Source of the DNA: Sebastes aleutianus
Taxonomy: Eukaryota; Chordata; Actinopteri; Perciformes; Sebastidae
Direction of reading: 5' to 3'
Length of the DNA: 64,000 nucleotides
Assembly (NCBI GenBank): GCA_916700875.1
Contig: CAKAKS010000067.1
Span: forward strand, 3,040,909-3,104,908
Position 1 is the stretch's first letter; the number at the start of each line of letters is the position of its first letter. The notes beneath the pieces are model-generated. The model made no database searches, was not told the DNA's origin, and saw only the letters and a list, made by a program, of their open reading frames with translations. Shown in pieces: positions 1 through 10,306 of this stretch. A program made the position numbers and the translations under genes.

Positions 1-900
1 CAAGTGCAAGGAGGGAGGGAGTTTATTTTTGTGTGTGCATGTGTCAGCATGCGTGGGTGTGTGTATGCACATACTGTAGAGGTTTGCAACAGTGGTCTGT
101 GTGTGTTTGTGGGAGCAGGGGGGTAGTTTGTGTGTGAGCATTTGTGGGTTGCACACATGTGTATATGGGTTTATGTCTGTATGTTTTTGCGTGTATATGT
201 GACAGTTAGACAACACAAAGGAAATCGATTTAAATGAGTGTGTGTGTGTGTCAGACACACACACACACAAAGGGAGAGAGAAAATATCCATGACCAGTGA
301 CCATGTTTGTAATGGTGTTTTGTATGTGTGTGTGTGTACTCAAACAAGCGTACATGCCCGGCTGTTCGAGTGCCTTCCTTCATCTGTTTGTGCATTCACA
401 ACACAAAGGCAAATGGGAAACATGGGATGGGTGGAGGGAGCATTTGGGAGTGGGCTGGAGGATTTTGAGGGGTGACAGCTTTCTAACATCTGCAGGTCCA
501 CTCCCACATTCAGGGAATTCCTTGAGAAATGCACACTATTTGTCTGAGCCGATCGGAGAGGAGGGGGGGCGGGCAGGCCTTCCAGACTTTGACTTCGATA
601 TTGTGTGTATTTTTTTTCCCACTGATACATCGTGCAGAGGAAATGAGTTTCGGTTGCAGAGAGACAAGAGCGACAGAGAGCAGGGGAGTAGGGGGGGGTT
701 GGGATGGTTTTCATTTAGCTCTCTTTATGAGTCAGGACAAAGCTGGCCGGGTCAGAGAGGAGCTGCGTGCGAGGAGAGGAGGGAGTTGACTTGTCTGGTT
801 GATGTATGACAAATGCATATAGGAAACGCAGGCAGAGGGGAATTGGATTCTTCCCTTCTCTGCGAGATGGCAATGACTTCTTTTTCTTTTCTTTTTTTTT
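1..900. other. TG-rich non-coding stretch, no gene seen
   Basis: Irregular TG/GTGTGCAT repeats run through the first 350 bases. G-rich, agarose-like purine tracts follow at about 420-470 and 560-700, and a pyrimidine-rich tract at about 880-925. Open frames here are compositional and lack codon-like structure. I see no transposon ends. Confidence 0.6.
238..268. repeat. Perfect TG/CA palindrome
   Basis: A run of alternating GT ending in TC is followed, after one A, by its exact reverse complement starting with GA. This gives two 15-base arms around a single-base spacer. Most TG/CA microsatellites run in one direction, so the switch of strand in mid-array is unusual. Both the alternating purine-pyrimidine pattern and the symmetry are directly visible. 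Confidence 0.9.
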
Positions 901-904
901 TTCT

Positions 905-1185
905 TCCTTTCTCTCCTCCCTCCAGGCAATGAGGTTATGGATTTGGACAGGTGTGAATACTGATGATGAATAGTAATGTTGTTAGCGTGAATGGAGTGCT
1001 GAGATGGATGGAGCGAGCGCTGCCTTTTGATTATGACGACTGCAGATGGATCGGCCGCCCCCGCGAGAGTTTATGGGGCGATATCTGGTGTAAATGGCAA
1101 AATAAATGGCTAATAAATTCTGCGTCTTGTAGTTCTGATCCGCTTGATTTTTACACGTGTCACTCGCAATCTGGGAAACTGTAGA
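905..1185. promoter_or_regulatory. Candidate conserved non-coding element
   Basis: This is a repeat-poor segment of balanced composition between low-complexity flanks. It contains several homeodomain/Cdx-like TTTATGG, AATAAATGG and TAATAAAT words near 1068-1120, next to a GC-rich patch (1045-1070). The call rests on complexity and motif content alone; no alignment was possible. Confidence 0.3.
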
Positions 1186-1189
1186 CACG

Positions 1190-2230
1190 CATACATACAG
1201 TACATGCGTCATCTGGTAACATGGTGAAAGCACACAGACACAGAAACACGCGCTGGCATGAACAAACACACATCAATCGATACATACACACACGTGCGGA
1301 TGTGCATGCACTTGTGTACACACAATATTTACTGTATATATACACACAAATACAAGTATGAACAAAGATGTACACACACGCCATCCAGTAACATCCGCAG
1401 GCTCTGAGCAATGAGAGAGTCAGAGAAAAGCTCTCAGAGTCGTACAAGAAGGAAATTAGATCAAAAAGATTTCCTGGGGAGTGAAAACCATCCCGATTCT
1501 TATTTGGCCCAAAGTGTCCCAGCGCCCCTCCTCTAACAACACCAACAACAAAACACTACAGTAACTTTCCACTACCTCTGTCTCTGCTCCTGCACCTCTC
1601 AGTGAGAATGGCAACCAGGACGATCTTTCATTTGGTCACTGTCATCAAAAAGCACAATAAATGTACAGGAATATGTCTCCACGTCGGTTTGGCTTCTTTA
1701 CAGAAGGACATTGTTTGGGACGGCATATCAATTTAAAGGATGAGGTTGGAAATGTGTTAATTTTTTTGTTTTTGTCAACAAACCCCATGACAAGTAAAAC
1801 CAACAATAAATGTTCATTTATTACCATGAACACACACACACACACACACACACTGTTGAGTCCTACATGCACTATCCTGCTGCCATAAATACTTGCTAGA
1901 GCACCAAATGTGTATTAATCCTCCACTGGAAAAAAACGCATACTGAGAATTTTTTGTAAACAACTTTTTATTAGCTCATGCTGACGGAAAAGAACATGCA
2001 TACATATACAGATATAGTTTTATAATAAAAATTGGCATGTATGCACAGGCAGATACAGACGTACACCTGCACATATACGACCTAAATCCATATACTTATA
2101 TACATGCCTGCAGACATACGCACACGCGTATGCATGCACACATGCACGCACACACGCATGCACATATAGACACACACATCTGAATGACAACAATTAGTAG
2201 TTTTATATCTATATTCAACCCCTCCATTTC
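1190..2230. repeat. CA-rich low-complexity region with (CA)n at 1830-1853
   Basis: The stretch is rich in imperfect CA, TACACA and CATGCA repeats. A clean (CA)n lies at 1830-1853, and alternating purine-pyrimidine DNA rich in ATGCATGCACACA-like words lies at about 2036-2180. No coding feature or transposon end is seen. Confidence 0.75.
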
Positions 2231-2489
2231 CCTACCTGCTGAGCCTAGTTGCTGTTCTTTTTTAAAAATTAAACTATTTTTGACCTGTTTACAAAAGCCT
2301 GATATACTGGATACAGTGCGTCTTCTGTGGAGGCCAATTGGCTTGCAGCTGTGAGGCGTGGATTTGGTTTAACAACCAACGGACATTTGAGACAATAACA
2401 GTTTAATACCTCAGTATTAAACTGTCTGCTTCTTTTCTTCTGTCAGCTTTTGCCCCTTCTTACCACCGCAGTATCTCTTTCTGACCATG

Positions 2490-2577
2490 AGCCAGTCAAA
2501 ACAATGACGTCCAGCAGCTTGTTGGATAACAACAAGCTGCTGATTGGCTCTGTGCCACAATGAGCCAATCAGCAGCT
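2490..2577. repeat. Three-segment competing inverted repeat
   Basis: The left segment (2513-2524, AGCAGCTTGTTG) pairs perfectly with 2530-2541 across a 5-base loop. The middle segment then pairs with a third one: 2535-2550 (AGCTGCTGATTGGCTC) is the exact reverse complement of 2562-2577 across an 11-base loop. A further GAGCCAGTCA at about 2490 matches the same middle arm at 9 of 10 bases. The arms contain ATTGG/CCAAT boxes. It may be a decayed MITE end or a cruciform-forming site. Confidence 0.8.
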
Positions 2578-2579
2578 GC

Positions 2580-3040
2580 CTGAGTCACAATGTGATGCAA
2601 TAAAGTAGTATTGTCAAAGTAATGGTTCTAGATAACTGTGTTGCTCTTGTCCCTTTGTTTCACTGATTTGATTCAAGTATCTGATTCCAAAAAACAATTC
2701 CAGAGTGAAAATATTTATGATATATATTTGATTTTTCATTTTTTTTAATCTCTGGTGAGTTAAATTAGGCCAATAAGCCAGTTTATTTCACAAATGTTTG
2801 CTGTATTATGACATACTTCTGAACTTTTTCTGAGTAGTGCACCATAAACATTTCAGTCTGGATTAATCAACACCCCAATTATTGTGAAGTGATTTGAAGT
2901 TAATCGACTGTTAGTTCATGGATTCATGATTTTAAGTGATAATCCGTGGTGTAATATGATCTTAACCAGGTTATGAGCTAATATCTGGAAAGATATTAAA
3001 GATAATGCCATGAAAATAAAGAACCAGATAGGATAAACAC
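2580..3040. other. AT-rich stretch, nothing recognised
   Basis: AT-rich DNA without a recognisable repeat, open frame or motif cluster. It separates the inverted repeat at 2490-2577 from the candidate regulatory block at 3040. Confidence 0.6.
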
Positions 3041-3480
3041 AATCAATGGAATGTTACCCGTGAACAAATCACCTCCTAAAAATATCGATCACCTGTTATT
3101 TATTAGTGGTGGCAGAATTCAATTAGCGGACCTCCATCACGGCGGCCCTAATTCAAACCACACAAGGTCGAAGGAGGGCGCGGTCTGTTTATCTCCAGCT
3201 GATGAAGTGCTACATGGTCTGGTTCAACGGCCGCTACATTCCTCCCAAACAAAAACCCTCCTCGACCCCAACTATCAGCCCATGACCTTTGACCTCCAGC
3301 GTTAGGGCTGGCCAACATCTGGTCGGAGGCACCCCGGCGTCGCCGCTGCTTTGGAGAAGGGAGGGAGGAAGGGTGGTGGGTGGTGCTGTTCCACATAATT
3401 CACACCTCCGCAGACGAGTATCGGCTTTGAAGCTGGCATTTCAAAGAGCCGGCGCTGTTTGTCCGTGTCGGGGGTCAGAA
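3040..3480. promoter_or_regulatory. Candidate conserved regulatory block with DR1 site
   Basis: A repeat-poor, moderately GC-rich block inside AT-rich DNA. It holds a CAATTAG homeodomain-like word (about 3119), an ATCGATCACCTG stretch (about 3081) and, at 3283-3295, TGACCTTTGACCT. The last is a perfect reverse-strand DR1, the type bound by nuclear receptors of the HNF4, COUP-TF and RXR-PPAR groups. Function is inferred from motif and context only. Confidence 0.4.
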
Positions 3481-3482
3481 GG

Positions 3483-4379
3483 TCGGTCAGAAATCATCCA
3501 AATATTATACCTGCGTTTTGAGTTTTAATGCACCGTGAGAAACAGTTTAAATAGCATTTTACGTTACACTTGGTCTTAAAATGTTGACAAATTCTTCTGC
3601 AAACAAAGAGTTGATTTCACTTGTTTTTAATTGAAACACCAGCAAGTGAATAAAGTTGGAATTGAATGGAAGTCTGGTTTTGGAAAAAAAGTTTCTATAT
3701 GTACAAGGTCTAACTTGACGTGTGCAGACAGCGCTGTCCACATGTTTTCAGATAATAAATAATTAAGGAATTAATTAATTAAGAATCTGAATTACAGAAA
3801 GAATGAAACCAAATTCAAAGACTTTTCAATGAACAGTCTTTTGTCTCCATTCATTGTCTCCAAATTGACATGACTTTGTGTGGGACAAAACATAGACTGA
3901 TGACAGAGTTGACAGAAAACCTTTAATACATTTAGGGTTGTTTGTTTCAGTCCAATATAAAACCACACCTTTTTTGACGGAAACCAATGAAATATATTTT
4001 TGTTCTTTTTATTTGTTTTACAAAAGTTCTCATCTTAAATGCTGTTGAAACACAACTCATCGTAACATAACTTTTCTTCCATAACATAGTCTAAAAATGT
4101 AAAAATGTATATTTTAAACCAGGTACTGTCTGATCAAAGATTAATCAAACAAGATAAAAATTTGACATTTGATTCCAGCTTTTGTTACTCAACAGTTTTC
4201 AATATTAGGTGTTACGGACACATTTCATTCAGAACCACAAATGTGTTGGGTACCCAGCCTGAATTGCTCTACGGGTCATGGACTTCTTTTCAAAACCACT
4301 CAAGACCTTGTTTTACCTCTCTCAAACTGGCAAACATTCAAAAATGTTCAAGGCTTGTGGACGCCCTGGTATAAACTCA
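3483..4379. other. AT-rich stretch, no gene seen
   Basis: AT-rich DNA with short A and T runs. I find no TE ends, no convincing codon structure and no RNA gene. Confidence 0.6.
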
Positions 4380-4555
4380 GGAGGCAGGAAGATTTAGAGG
4401 TTAAGAGGGGCTTTCACTGCATGTGTGAGGTCACAAGTTCAAAGTCTTACAACAGCCAATCTGTCCATTAACAGCCATGAAGTGTCTTCGAGCGAGACAC
4501 AGAGCTCCTCCCTGAGAGTCTCTTTGGATAAGACTGTCAGCTAAATGTAAATGTG
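4380..4555 (+). mobile_element. tRNA-derived SINE, degraded
   Basis: The head resembles a tRNA promoter. An A-box-like GGTTAAGAG lies near 4399, and a B-box-like AGTTCAAAGTC at 4436-4446. The body ends in the conserved teleost SINE tail (CTTTGGATAAGACTGTCAGC, then TAAATGTAAATG), which normally reads as GGATAAAAGCGTCTGCTAAATG. A few substitutions in both boxes suggest an old, transcriptionally dead copy. The family name is uncertain. Confidence 0.75.
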
Positions 4556-4900
4556 TCTTGTTAGCAGACAGCTTGACGTTGGCATTCGTCTCTACCAGCT
4601 CCTCAGCTGGGGCACATTTCTGACGATGCCCTTTTCCACTTTTTGCACTCCTGCATGTAAATTCCTGCACCGGCAGCTGCAGAAGCCAGTTACTCCGAAC
4701 GACAAGTCCCATCTGTGCATCCCTCACTGAGGATGTGACCAAACAAACAAGAGCAGCCGTACAGTGGCTTTCGACGGCGCCATATGTTTTCCGTATTCGC
4801 TTCTGCGAGGCAAATTGTGTTTTCGTTTGAGATATTATGCAACACAAGCACATGCCGGGGATAGAAAGAGTGTGCTACCACCGATGAAAAATGGGCTATG
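4556..4900. other. Repeat-poor stretch, possible conserved element
   Basis: Complex sequence of balanced composition follows the SINE, with ACGGCGCCATATG near 4775 and no TE signature. It could be a conserved non-coding element, but only an alignment could show that. Open frames on the minus strand run into the SINE and are not taken as coding. Confidence 0.3.
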
Positions 4901-5094
4901 AAGCAACCCCTCGCCTCCACTCACATCTTAGAAAAATACAACTGGCTTTTGCATGGTTCACATTCCACATGAGAACACTTAGCAGCAGTTGTACAATGAC
5001 TGAGGGTTTATTGAATCCAGAAATCCTGCTGTTTTTACCAAGCTTTCACCCAAATGTAACTCTTAGCATGGGAAAGTTACAACATTAGATTAAT

Positions 5095-6440
5095 TTATTG
5101 TCAGCAGTTGACAACCAAACCAACATTTCACCCATTGACGTTGAGCAGGAAAGACTGTAAGCACTAACACGACTGGTGATAGAGGGTTTTGTATGTTGTT
5201 GGACCCCCTAACATTAAACCATATGTGATTGTGAAACCTCTCATTGGGATTTAATCTGCTGCTATAACATCTTCCACTCTTGTGGGAAAGCTTTCCATGA
5301 GATTTTGGAACGTGGCTGCAGGGATTTGCTCCCATTCAGCCACAAAGCAACCCCATCGCCAGATAAAATGTTGATATTGGATGATCCCTGATTTTATTTA
5401 ATGACAACGTTTTGGGATGTTCAATGCCTGTGTTTTCTATCGCCCAATGTGAACGTCTAGCCCAGTCCCCAGGAAAAAAATGTTGGCATTGTTCATTTCT
5501 ACAACCCAAGGATACGTGTGGACGTTTTTGCTTTCGGTCAGAGCAAGCGACGTAGCACATCGAGCGACCGTTATTGAAAGTTACGTTGTGTAATGAGTAT
5601 GACAGGCGAGAAAGTCCTCTGAGGGTATGTGGGAGTGGTTGTGGTCAAACAAAGACAGGACTTTCACCCAGGAGACCGCTTTTCATGTCCCGTGTGAAAC
5701 CAAAAGTAAACGTTGACTTTACGGTTGTTACGCTAGTTAAGTAATGTTACGTAAGAAAGTCTGCTAAGTGCGGTTGTTGCTTATTTACGGTAGTTACGTT
5801 GTTATGAAGTAGCGTTACGTTATGTTATTATTTGAACACAAACCATGATTTTTTTTAACTTTAACCAAGTACTTTGGTTGCCTAAACCTAACCAATCGTT
5901 TCACAATGTTAACCACGTGGCATTGTGCGTTTCTGCCAGCGTGATACGAAGCTGATATGAGACGTATTTATGTAACATGTTTTTGGTTCCAGAAACATTC
6001 AACGTATCCCGTGGTTTGCAGAAACGTACAATGCCAACAATTTTGCGCGACTGGGTTGGAACGTCATCCCCAGGACACTGTGATGCAGAAGAGAATTATT
6101 GAGGTCTGACACTGATAGTGGCTGATAAGGCCTGGATCACTGTCAGTGTTTAATTTCATCCCAAAGGTGCTGGACGGGGTTGAGGTCAGTAGGTAGCAGT
6201 CAAGTCCTTCGACACCAAACTGGGAATTCCATTTCTCTATGAAGATGTAGGCTTGTTGTTGAAATAGAAGTGGGCCCCAAACTGACGCCGCAACGTTGGC
6301 ACATTAATGTATAAAATATGATTATATGCTGTAGATTTCCCCTAACTGGTAGACTAAAGACTAAAGACGCCTGGCCCAAACCATGAAAAACAGCCTCAGA
6401 CCAACAGTACACAACACATAATGAAGTTTTGGCCACCTTG
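5095..6440 (-). pseudogene. Tc1/mariner transposase relic, split by a MITE
   Basis: Read on the minus strand, 6440 to about 6085 gives broken frames that match the C-terminal half of fish Tc1-like transposases. These include a FFMVWARRL block, then WGPLLFQQQ where a catalytic QHDNAPVH-like block belongs, then KWNSQFGVEGLD where the family has KWF-EIGVEELDWP. The stretch at 5345-5270 continues with a GSKSLQPRSKISWKAFPQE-like C-terminus. Between the two parts lie an unrelated stretch (5346-5457) and an inserted MITE (5458-6058). Stops, frameshifts and loss of the catalytic aspartate region make this a dead copy. Homology is recalled from the family and was not searched. Confidence 0.75.
5458..6058 (+). 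mobile_element. Shared-core MITE, copy A (type 1 ends)
   Basis: The ends are inverted repeats: TAGCCCAGTC at the left and, read inward from the right, CAACCCAGTC. Both are followed by AAAA-TGTTGGCATTGT and a TTTCTRCAAMCC stretch. GAACGTC is directly repeated at 5451-5457 and 6059-6065, a 7-bp target duplication. The interior (about 5539-5912) carries the core seen in eight other copies, including ACTTTCACCCAGGAGACC and CCTAAACCTAACCAA. There is no coding capacity. Confidence 0.85.
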
Positions 6441-7879
6441 TTTAGCTTTTATCTGGGGCAAATCACAGTAATGAATAAATAATAGCGATAAAAAAGTGGC
6501 AAGCTGAAACTTTTGAGAGTAATGATGGAAAAGAGTTTAAAGAACCAGACCTTGGCCCTCATCCTGGGCTCTAGTGATTGTGAAATTATTTGAAAGTTTA
6601 GTTTATATGTTTTCTGTCAATACTTTTTATACTTGTCTCGGATCTTTCGTTGTTAAAACTTAAGCGTCTTGCTGAATATCTATACAGGCTAATATTAGCT
6701 ACAGCACATATCATACATGTGATTGTGCATACGGTATAAGTATGAGATGCCCCTGAACTGTTTAAGTCAACAGTTGGCAATGGAACAAATAATTTGCAAA
6801 TTCTGCAAAAATAAAAATGGAAGTTGAGATTCCTGCCAAATGTTTTTTTCTTTCCCAAGATGAGTTGGTGGACGGATGGAGCGTAGTATGTGCCAAAACG
6901 CAGGCATGATGGCGGTGGTGTTTGTGGTTCTGGGCCAAAGAGGGAGGCGCAAAGGTGTGTCTGTGAGTGTGTGTGAGATTGGGGCTTAGCCAAAGGTGTC
7001 ATATTAGACAGGAGTTCTTCTCTGCACTGTTCTAACCTGCCGGAGGAGTATTATGTAACAGGGCATTTACACACAGAGACACACACACACATACACGCTC
7101 ACCTGATCCACATAACCCTGCTCTATGAAAGAAAATTTCCACTCAATTTATGCCTTGGGTCTTTGGGGAAGAGCTTAGAGAACAGGGCAATCTGCCTGTG
7201 CAATTGGGCAGAGGGAAAAAACAGAGAAGGAGAAACCTATGGGAGGGGGAAATAGACATGAGAGCCCTGTAATTGTCTGGTTGTGGCTTCTCAAAGCAGA
7301 TCACATTATGGAATCTGCTGTTATGTTGAAATAACTTTGCTGGTGAACAATGCATGGCAAACACTACACCCTGACGCAATGCTTTACATACGTGAATCAC
7401 TTTTAATACATGTCTGGACACTATAGATCTCTTTACTATCCTTAGACCTTTTCTAAATGTTTTGTTTTGCTTCTCCCTGTGGCTATTAATGGGTTATAAG
7501 CAAGGATTGGATTTCCAAATCTGAATCCAGTATCAGATTTGCTTACTCAATTTTAATCCTTTTAAATCCCTCATCAAATCTCTTGTAGTTAGGCTTAGCC
7601 TTGTAAGAAATAACCTTAATATAATATAAGAACCATAATATAAGAACTCAGAAGGCTGAGATTCAAAAAACTGAAACTCAGATTTTATCAAATAGATCAT
7701 GCATTTGCTTTTAATCTATTAATCTGGTTATTTTATAATAAAATGAAGCATCTACAGCCAGACCAGTGGCTCTATGAGGCTGTAATGATGAATGAAGGTT
7801 AGAAGAAATAAATGTGAGCTTCAAAGTTTGTTTTGGATGGCAATAACAGCGTGAACTTGTTTTCCACATCCACTATATT
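6441..7879. other. Unassigned non-coding stretch
   Basis: AT-rich DNA with a short (AC)n at 7077-7092. I see no TE ends, RNA gene or persuasive exon. The open frames in this part are short and lack codon bias. Confidence 0.55.
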
Positions 7880-8262
7880 TAATTTAGCATGTTAGCATGC
7901 TAATATTTGTTTATTAGCACTAAACACAAAATGCATTTGACCTGATGATGGCTCTAGATGAAAAGTCCGGGGATCACCAAAATATTGACAATTCATCCTG
8001 AGGTTAGCATGAATGTCTGCCCCAAATTTCATGGCAATCCATCCGATTGTTGATTGTTATCGGTGTTTAAATTTTAACCAAAAATGTCAACCTACTGTCG
8101 GTGCTAGTAAAAAGGTCAGGAAGTCACCAATTATGATTAATCATGAAATCTTTGCTCCGTGAAAAGATTGTTAGGAATCATCCTTGGGGACCTTGAGTAT
8201 CTTTACCCAATTTCTTGGCAATCCATCCAATAGCTGACAATATTTCACTCTGGACAACTAGG
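7880..8262 (+). repeat. LINE-like dispersed repeat, copy 1
   Basis: This matches a very common teleost repeat. It starts with TTAGCATGTTAGCATGCTAA and runs through GACCTGATGATGGCTCTAGA, then ATTTCATGGCAATCCATCC. The last phrase recurs in altered form 184 bases later (8217), showing the internal repetition typical of the family. It shares sequence with 20092-20220 and, reversed, with 55201-55448. The parent element is not certain; I think it is a LINE 3' region. Confidence 0.75.
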
Positions 8263-8420
8263 TGAAAATATCTGCCTGACAGGCAGTGATGTGCTTTGTT
8301 TGTGGTTTGTTTGGGATAAAATAAGAACTCTTTCCAAAAAAAGACACGCAGTTCCGTTCACAAGTGCTATTGATATTAATAGTATACTGTATAGCACTCT
8401 GACTTCCCAGCACTTCCATA

Positions 8421-8915
8421 CACATTCTCACTCCCAACTCACCAAATACCGTTTGTTTCTGTTTGTTACATGCATAGTGTCTTTTCAAAATAAACTTTTG
8501 TATTCTCAAGAAACGTACAGTTTCGGCTCGTTACATGCATACAGTCTCTTTTCAAACTAAACTTCCAACGTAGGTTTACTTAGTTTTTAACTTTACTTAC
8601 GCAACAAAACTACGTGGTTAGATTCAGGAAAAGATTGTGGTTTGGGTAAAAAATATGTATGTTTTTTGCGTTAAATGCTTGTTACGCAACTGGTCATAGT
8701 AAAGTCCGGAAGTTATGTAACAAAACTATGGTAAAACAACTAAGCATTGACTTGGTTTCACACAGGATGTTTGTTTGACCCGTCCAGCCTCCTACTCCGA
8801 CCCGCCCTACTTGGACTTTCTCGCTATCTAAATTACTTCAGTTGCTCTGACCGTCTAGTAATGATGGCGTTGGGTTTTTATTGGAGTTAATTGAAAGCCT
8901 GGTGCGTCCAGGTTG
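8421..8915 (-). mobile_element. Shared-core MITE, copy K (type 2 end)
   Basis: The left end reads CACATTCTCACTCCCAACTC followed by a CAAATACCG motif, the type 2 end. The interior, reversed relative to copy A, includes AACAAAACTACGTGGTTAG, TTGACTTGGTTTCACACAGG and GACTTTCTCGCT. The central GGTCTCCTGGGTGAAAG segment is deleted, and the right end decays near TTGAAAGCCTGGTGCGTC. No open frame is preserved. Confidence 0.75.
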
Positions 8916-8929
8916 CCCTTGCACTCTTG

Positions 8930-9092
8930 CTCAGGTGTACTTGTTATGAATTTTTACCATCCTCTAGCTCTGTGATTTATTTTGTCGATGTGTTGTTGAT
9001 GTTGTGTTTTTGTATTCTGCTTTTTATGTGAATCCTGGCTGCTAAATAAATTTCCCCTGGTGGGACAACAAAGATAACCTTGAACCTTGTTC
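8930..9092 (+). mobile_element. Probable LINE 3' tail
   Basis: The segment ends in CTAAATAAATTTCCCCTGG, then TGGGACAACAAAGATAACCT. This resembles the AATTTCCCC...GGGAC-AATAAAG tails of several fish LINEs. No reverse-transcriptase coding sequence is attached, which fits heavy 5' truncation. The element family is not determined. Confidence 0.45.
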
Positions 9093-10074
9093 GACAGGGA
9101 GTAATATCAAAGATGGAAACATTTTGAAAACAACAATTTAAAACGTGAGGTGATCAATTTTTTTTAACCATAAATGTTAACTCGACAGTGAATCACAAAT
9201 TGTACAAAATCTGTTTTCTATTGTTTGAAACTCTCAATCATGTTGCAAGTCTACCAACACGCTGGTCAGTGATGTCACTGCAGATGTTTTGCTTTGACAG
9301 CTAATGGAAAACACCTGTTGTGACATCACTGATGGGCTTGCGAAGATAGAAATAAACAAAGAAGTAGTCCAAGCACTCTTCAAAATAACTTCCTACCCTC
9401 CTGTAGGGTTTATGAGTTTGATTTAAAGGTTTATGGGACTTGAGAGATAATGACTTGAAACAGCCGCAATGACTATTGAATAAACCAAAAGATAGAGGAG
9501 AAGAGAGGGATGTCTGGCAAAAAGTTACATAACATTTTCAGGCGTGCAGCGGCCCTGGTAATAAACACGCTCCATATCCATCACATAGTCAAATTACAGG
9601 ACTAATGACCCAGACCAACGCAGTAATAATCCTTCATGCTTTGCTGCTGGATATTCCTTTTGAAGATCAGTTACCAGTCAGCTACAGGTCGTTACAGATC
9701 TGTAGTATCGTTTGTGTCTTTGACTTTTATCAGAACTGACCTCCTATTATAGTTAACCTCATTCCCTTGAGTACACCGTTGAACTCTCTCCTCCTGACCT
9801 TTACGTTCTGCTTTGTGCAACTGAGACTGAAACAAATTTAAAGTGGTGAACTGCAGTGTCCTCATTTTTCATGTACATTTTTTTTCATATATTCCACAAC
9901 GTAAATGCCTGAAAGCCAAGGTTGATCCATGTTACATCAGAGCTTAAAAACATACATTTTACAACACACATTTCAACCATTTGTGGATGCAGTCTTCAAT
10001 AGCCCCCCATATTATAGGTGATCATGGGTCATATTTATTTTTGAATACTCTACTAACACCATGTTAGGGTATTA
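9093..10074. other. Unassigned stretch with a CRE-like inverted repeat
   Basis: The stretch is mostly AT-rich and unremarkable. The exception is a perfect 13-base inverted repeat: TCAGTGATGTCAC at 9266-9278 and its complement at 9320-9332, each containing a TGATGTCA CRE/ATF-like word. No coding feature is seen. Confidence 0.55.
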
Positions 10075-10306
10075 AGGGCTGAAACAATTAGTGGATCAAT
10101 AGATTGGTTGATGACACATTTGCTGGTTCTAACATCACAAATGTAAGTATTTGCTGCTTTTCTCTCAGTTTTATATCATGGCAAATTTAATATCTTTGGG
10201 ATTTGGATTGTTGCCATTTCAAAATTTCATCTGGGATCTTGGGAAGCTCCGAGGGGTATTTTTCACTATTTTATGACTTTTTATAGACTAAACTAGATTA
10301 TTTTAA
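10075..10306. mobile_element. Common fish MITE of the GATTAATCG type, copy 1
   Basis: It begins GGGCTGAAACAATTAGTGGA and passes through ACATTTGCTGGTTC, TATCTTTGGGATTTGGA and TTTTTCACTATTTTATGAC to TTTTATAGACTAAACTAGAT. This order is that of a widespread teleost inverted-repeat element with ends rich in GATTAATCG. A related copy lies at 15486-15840. Degeneration of the ends suggests age. Confidence 0.7.

Noticed and set aside
297..809. 170-codon plus-strand frame near the window start
   Set aside because: Its residues (Gly, Arg, Trp, Cys-Val) follow the local G-rich and TG-rich composition; no splice signals or conserved motif.
4431..4853. 140-codon minus-strand frame
   Set aside because: It begins in unremarkable DNA and ends inside the SINE at 4380-4555; no domain is visible.
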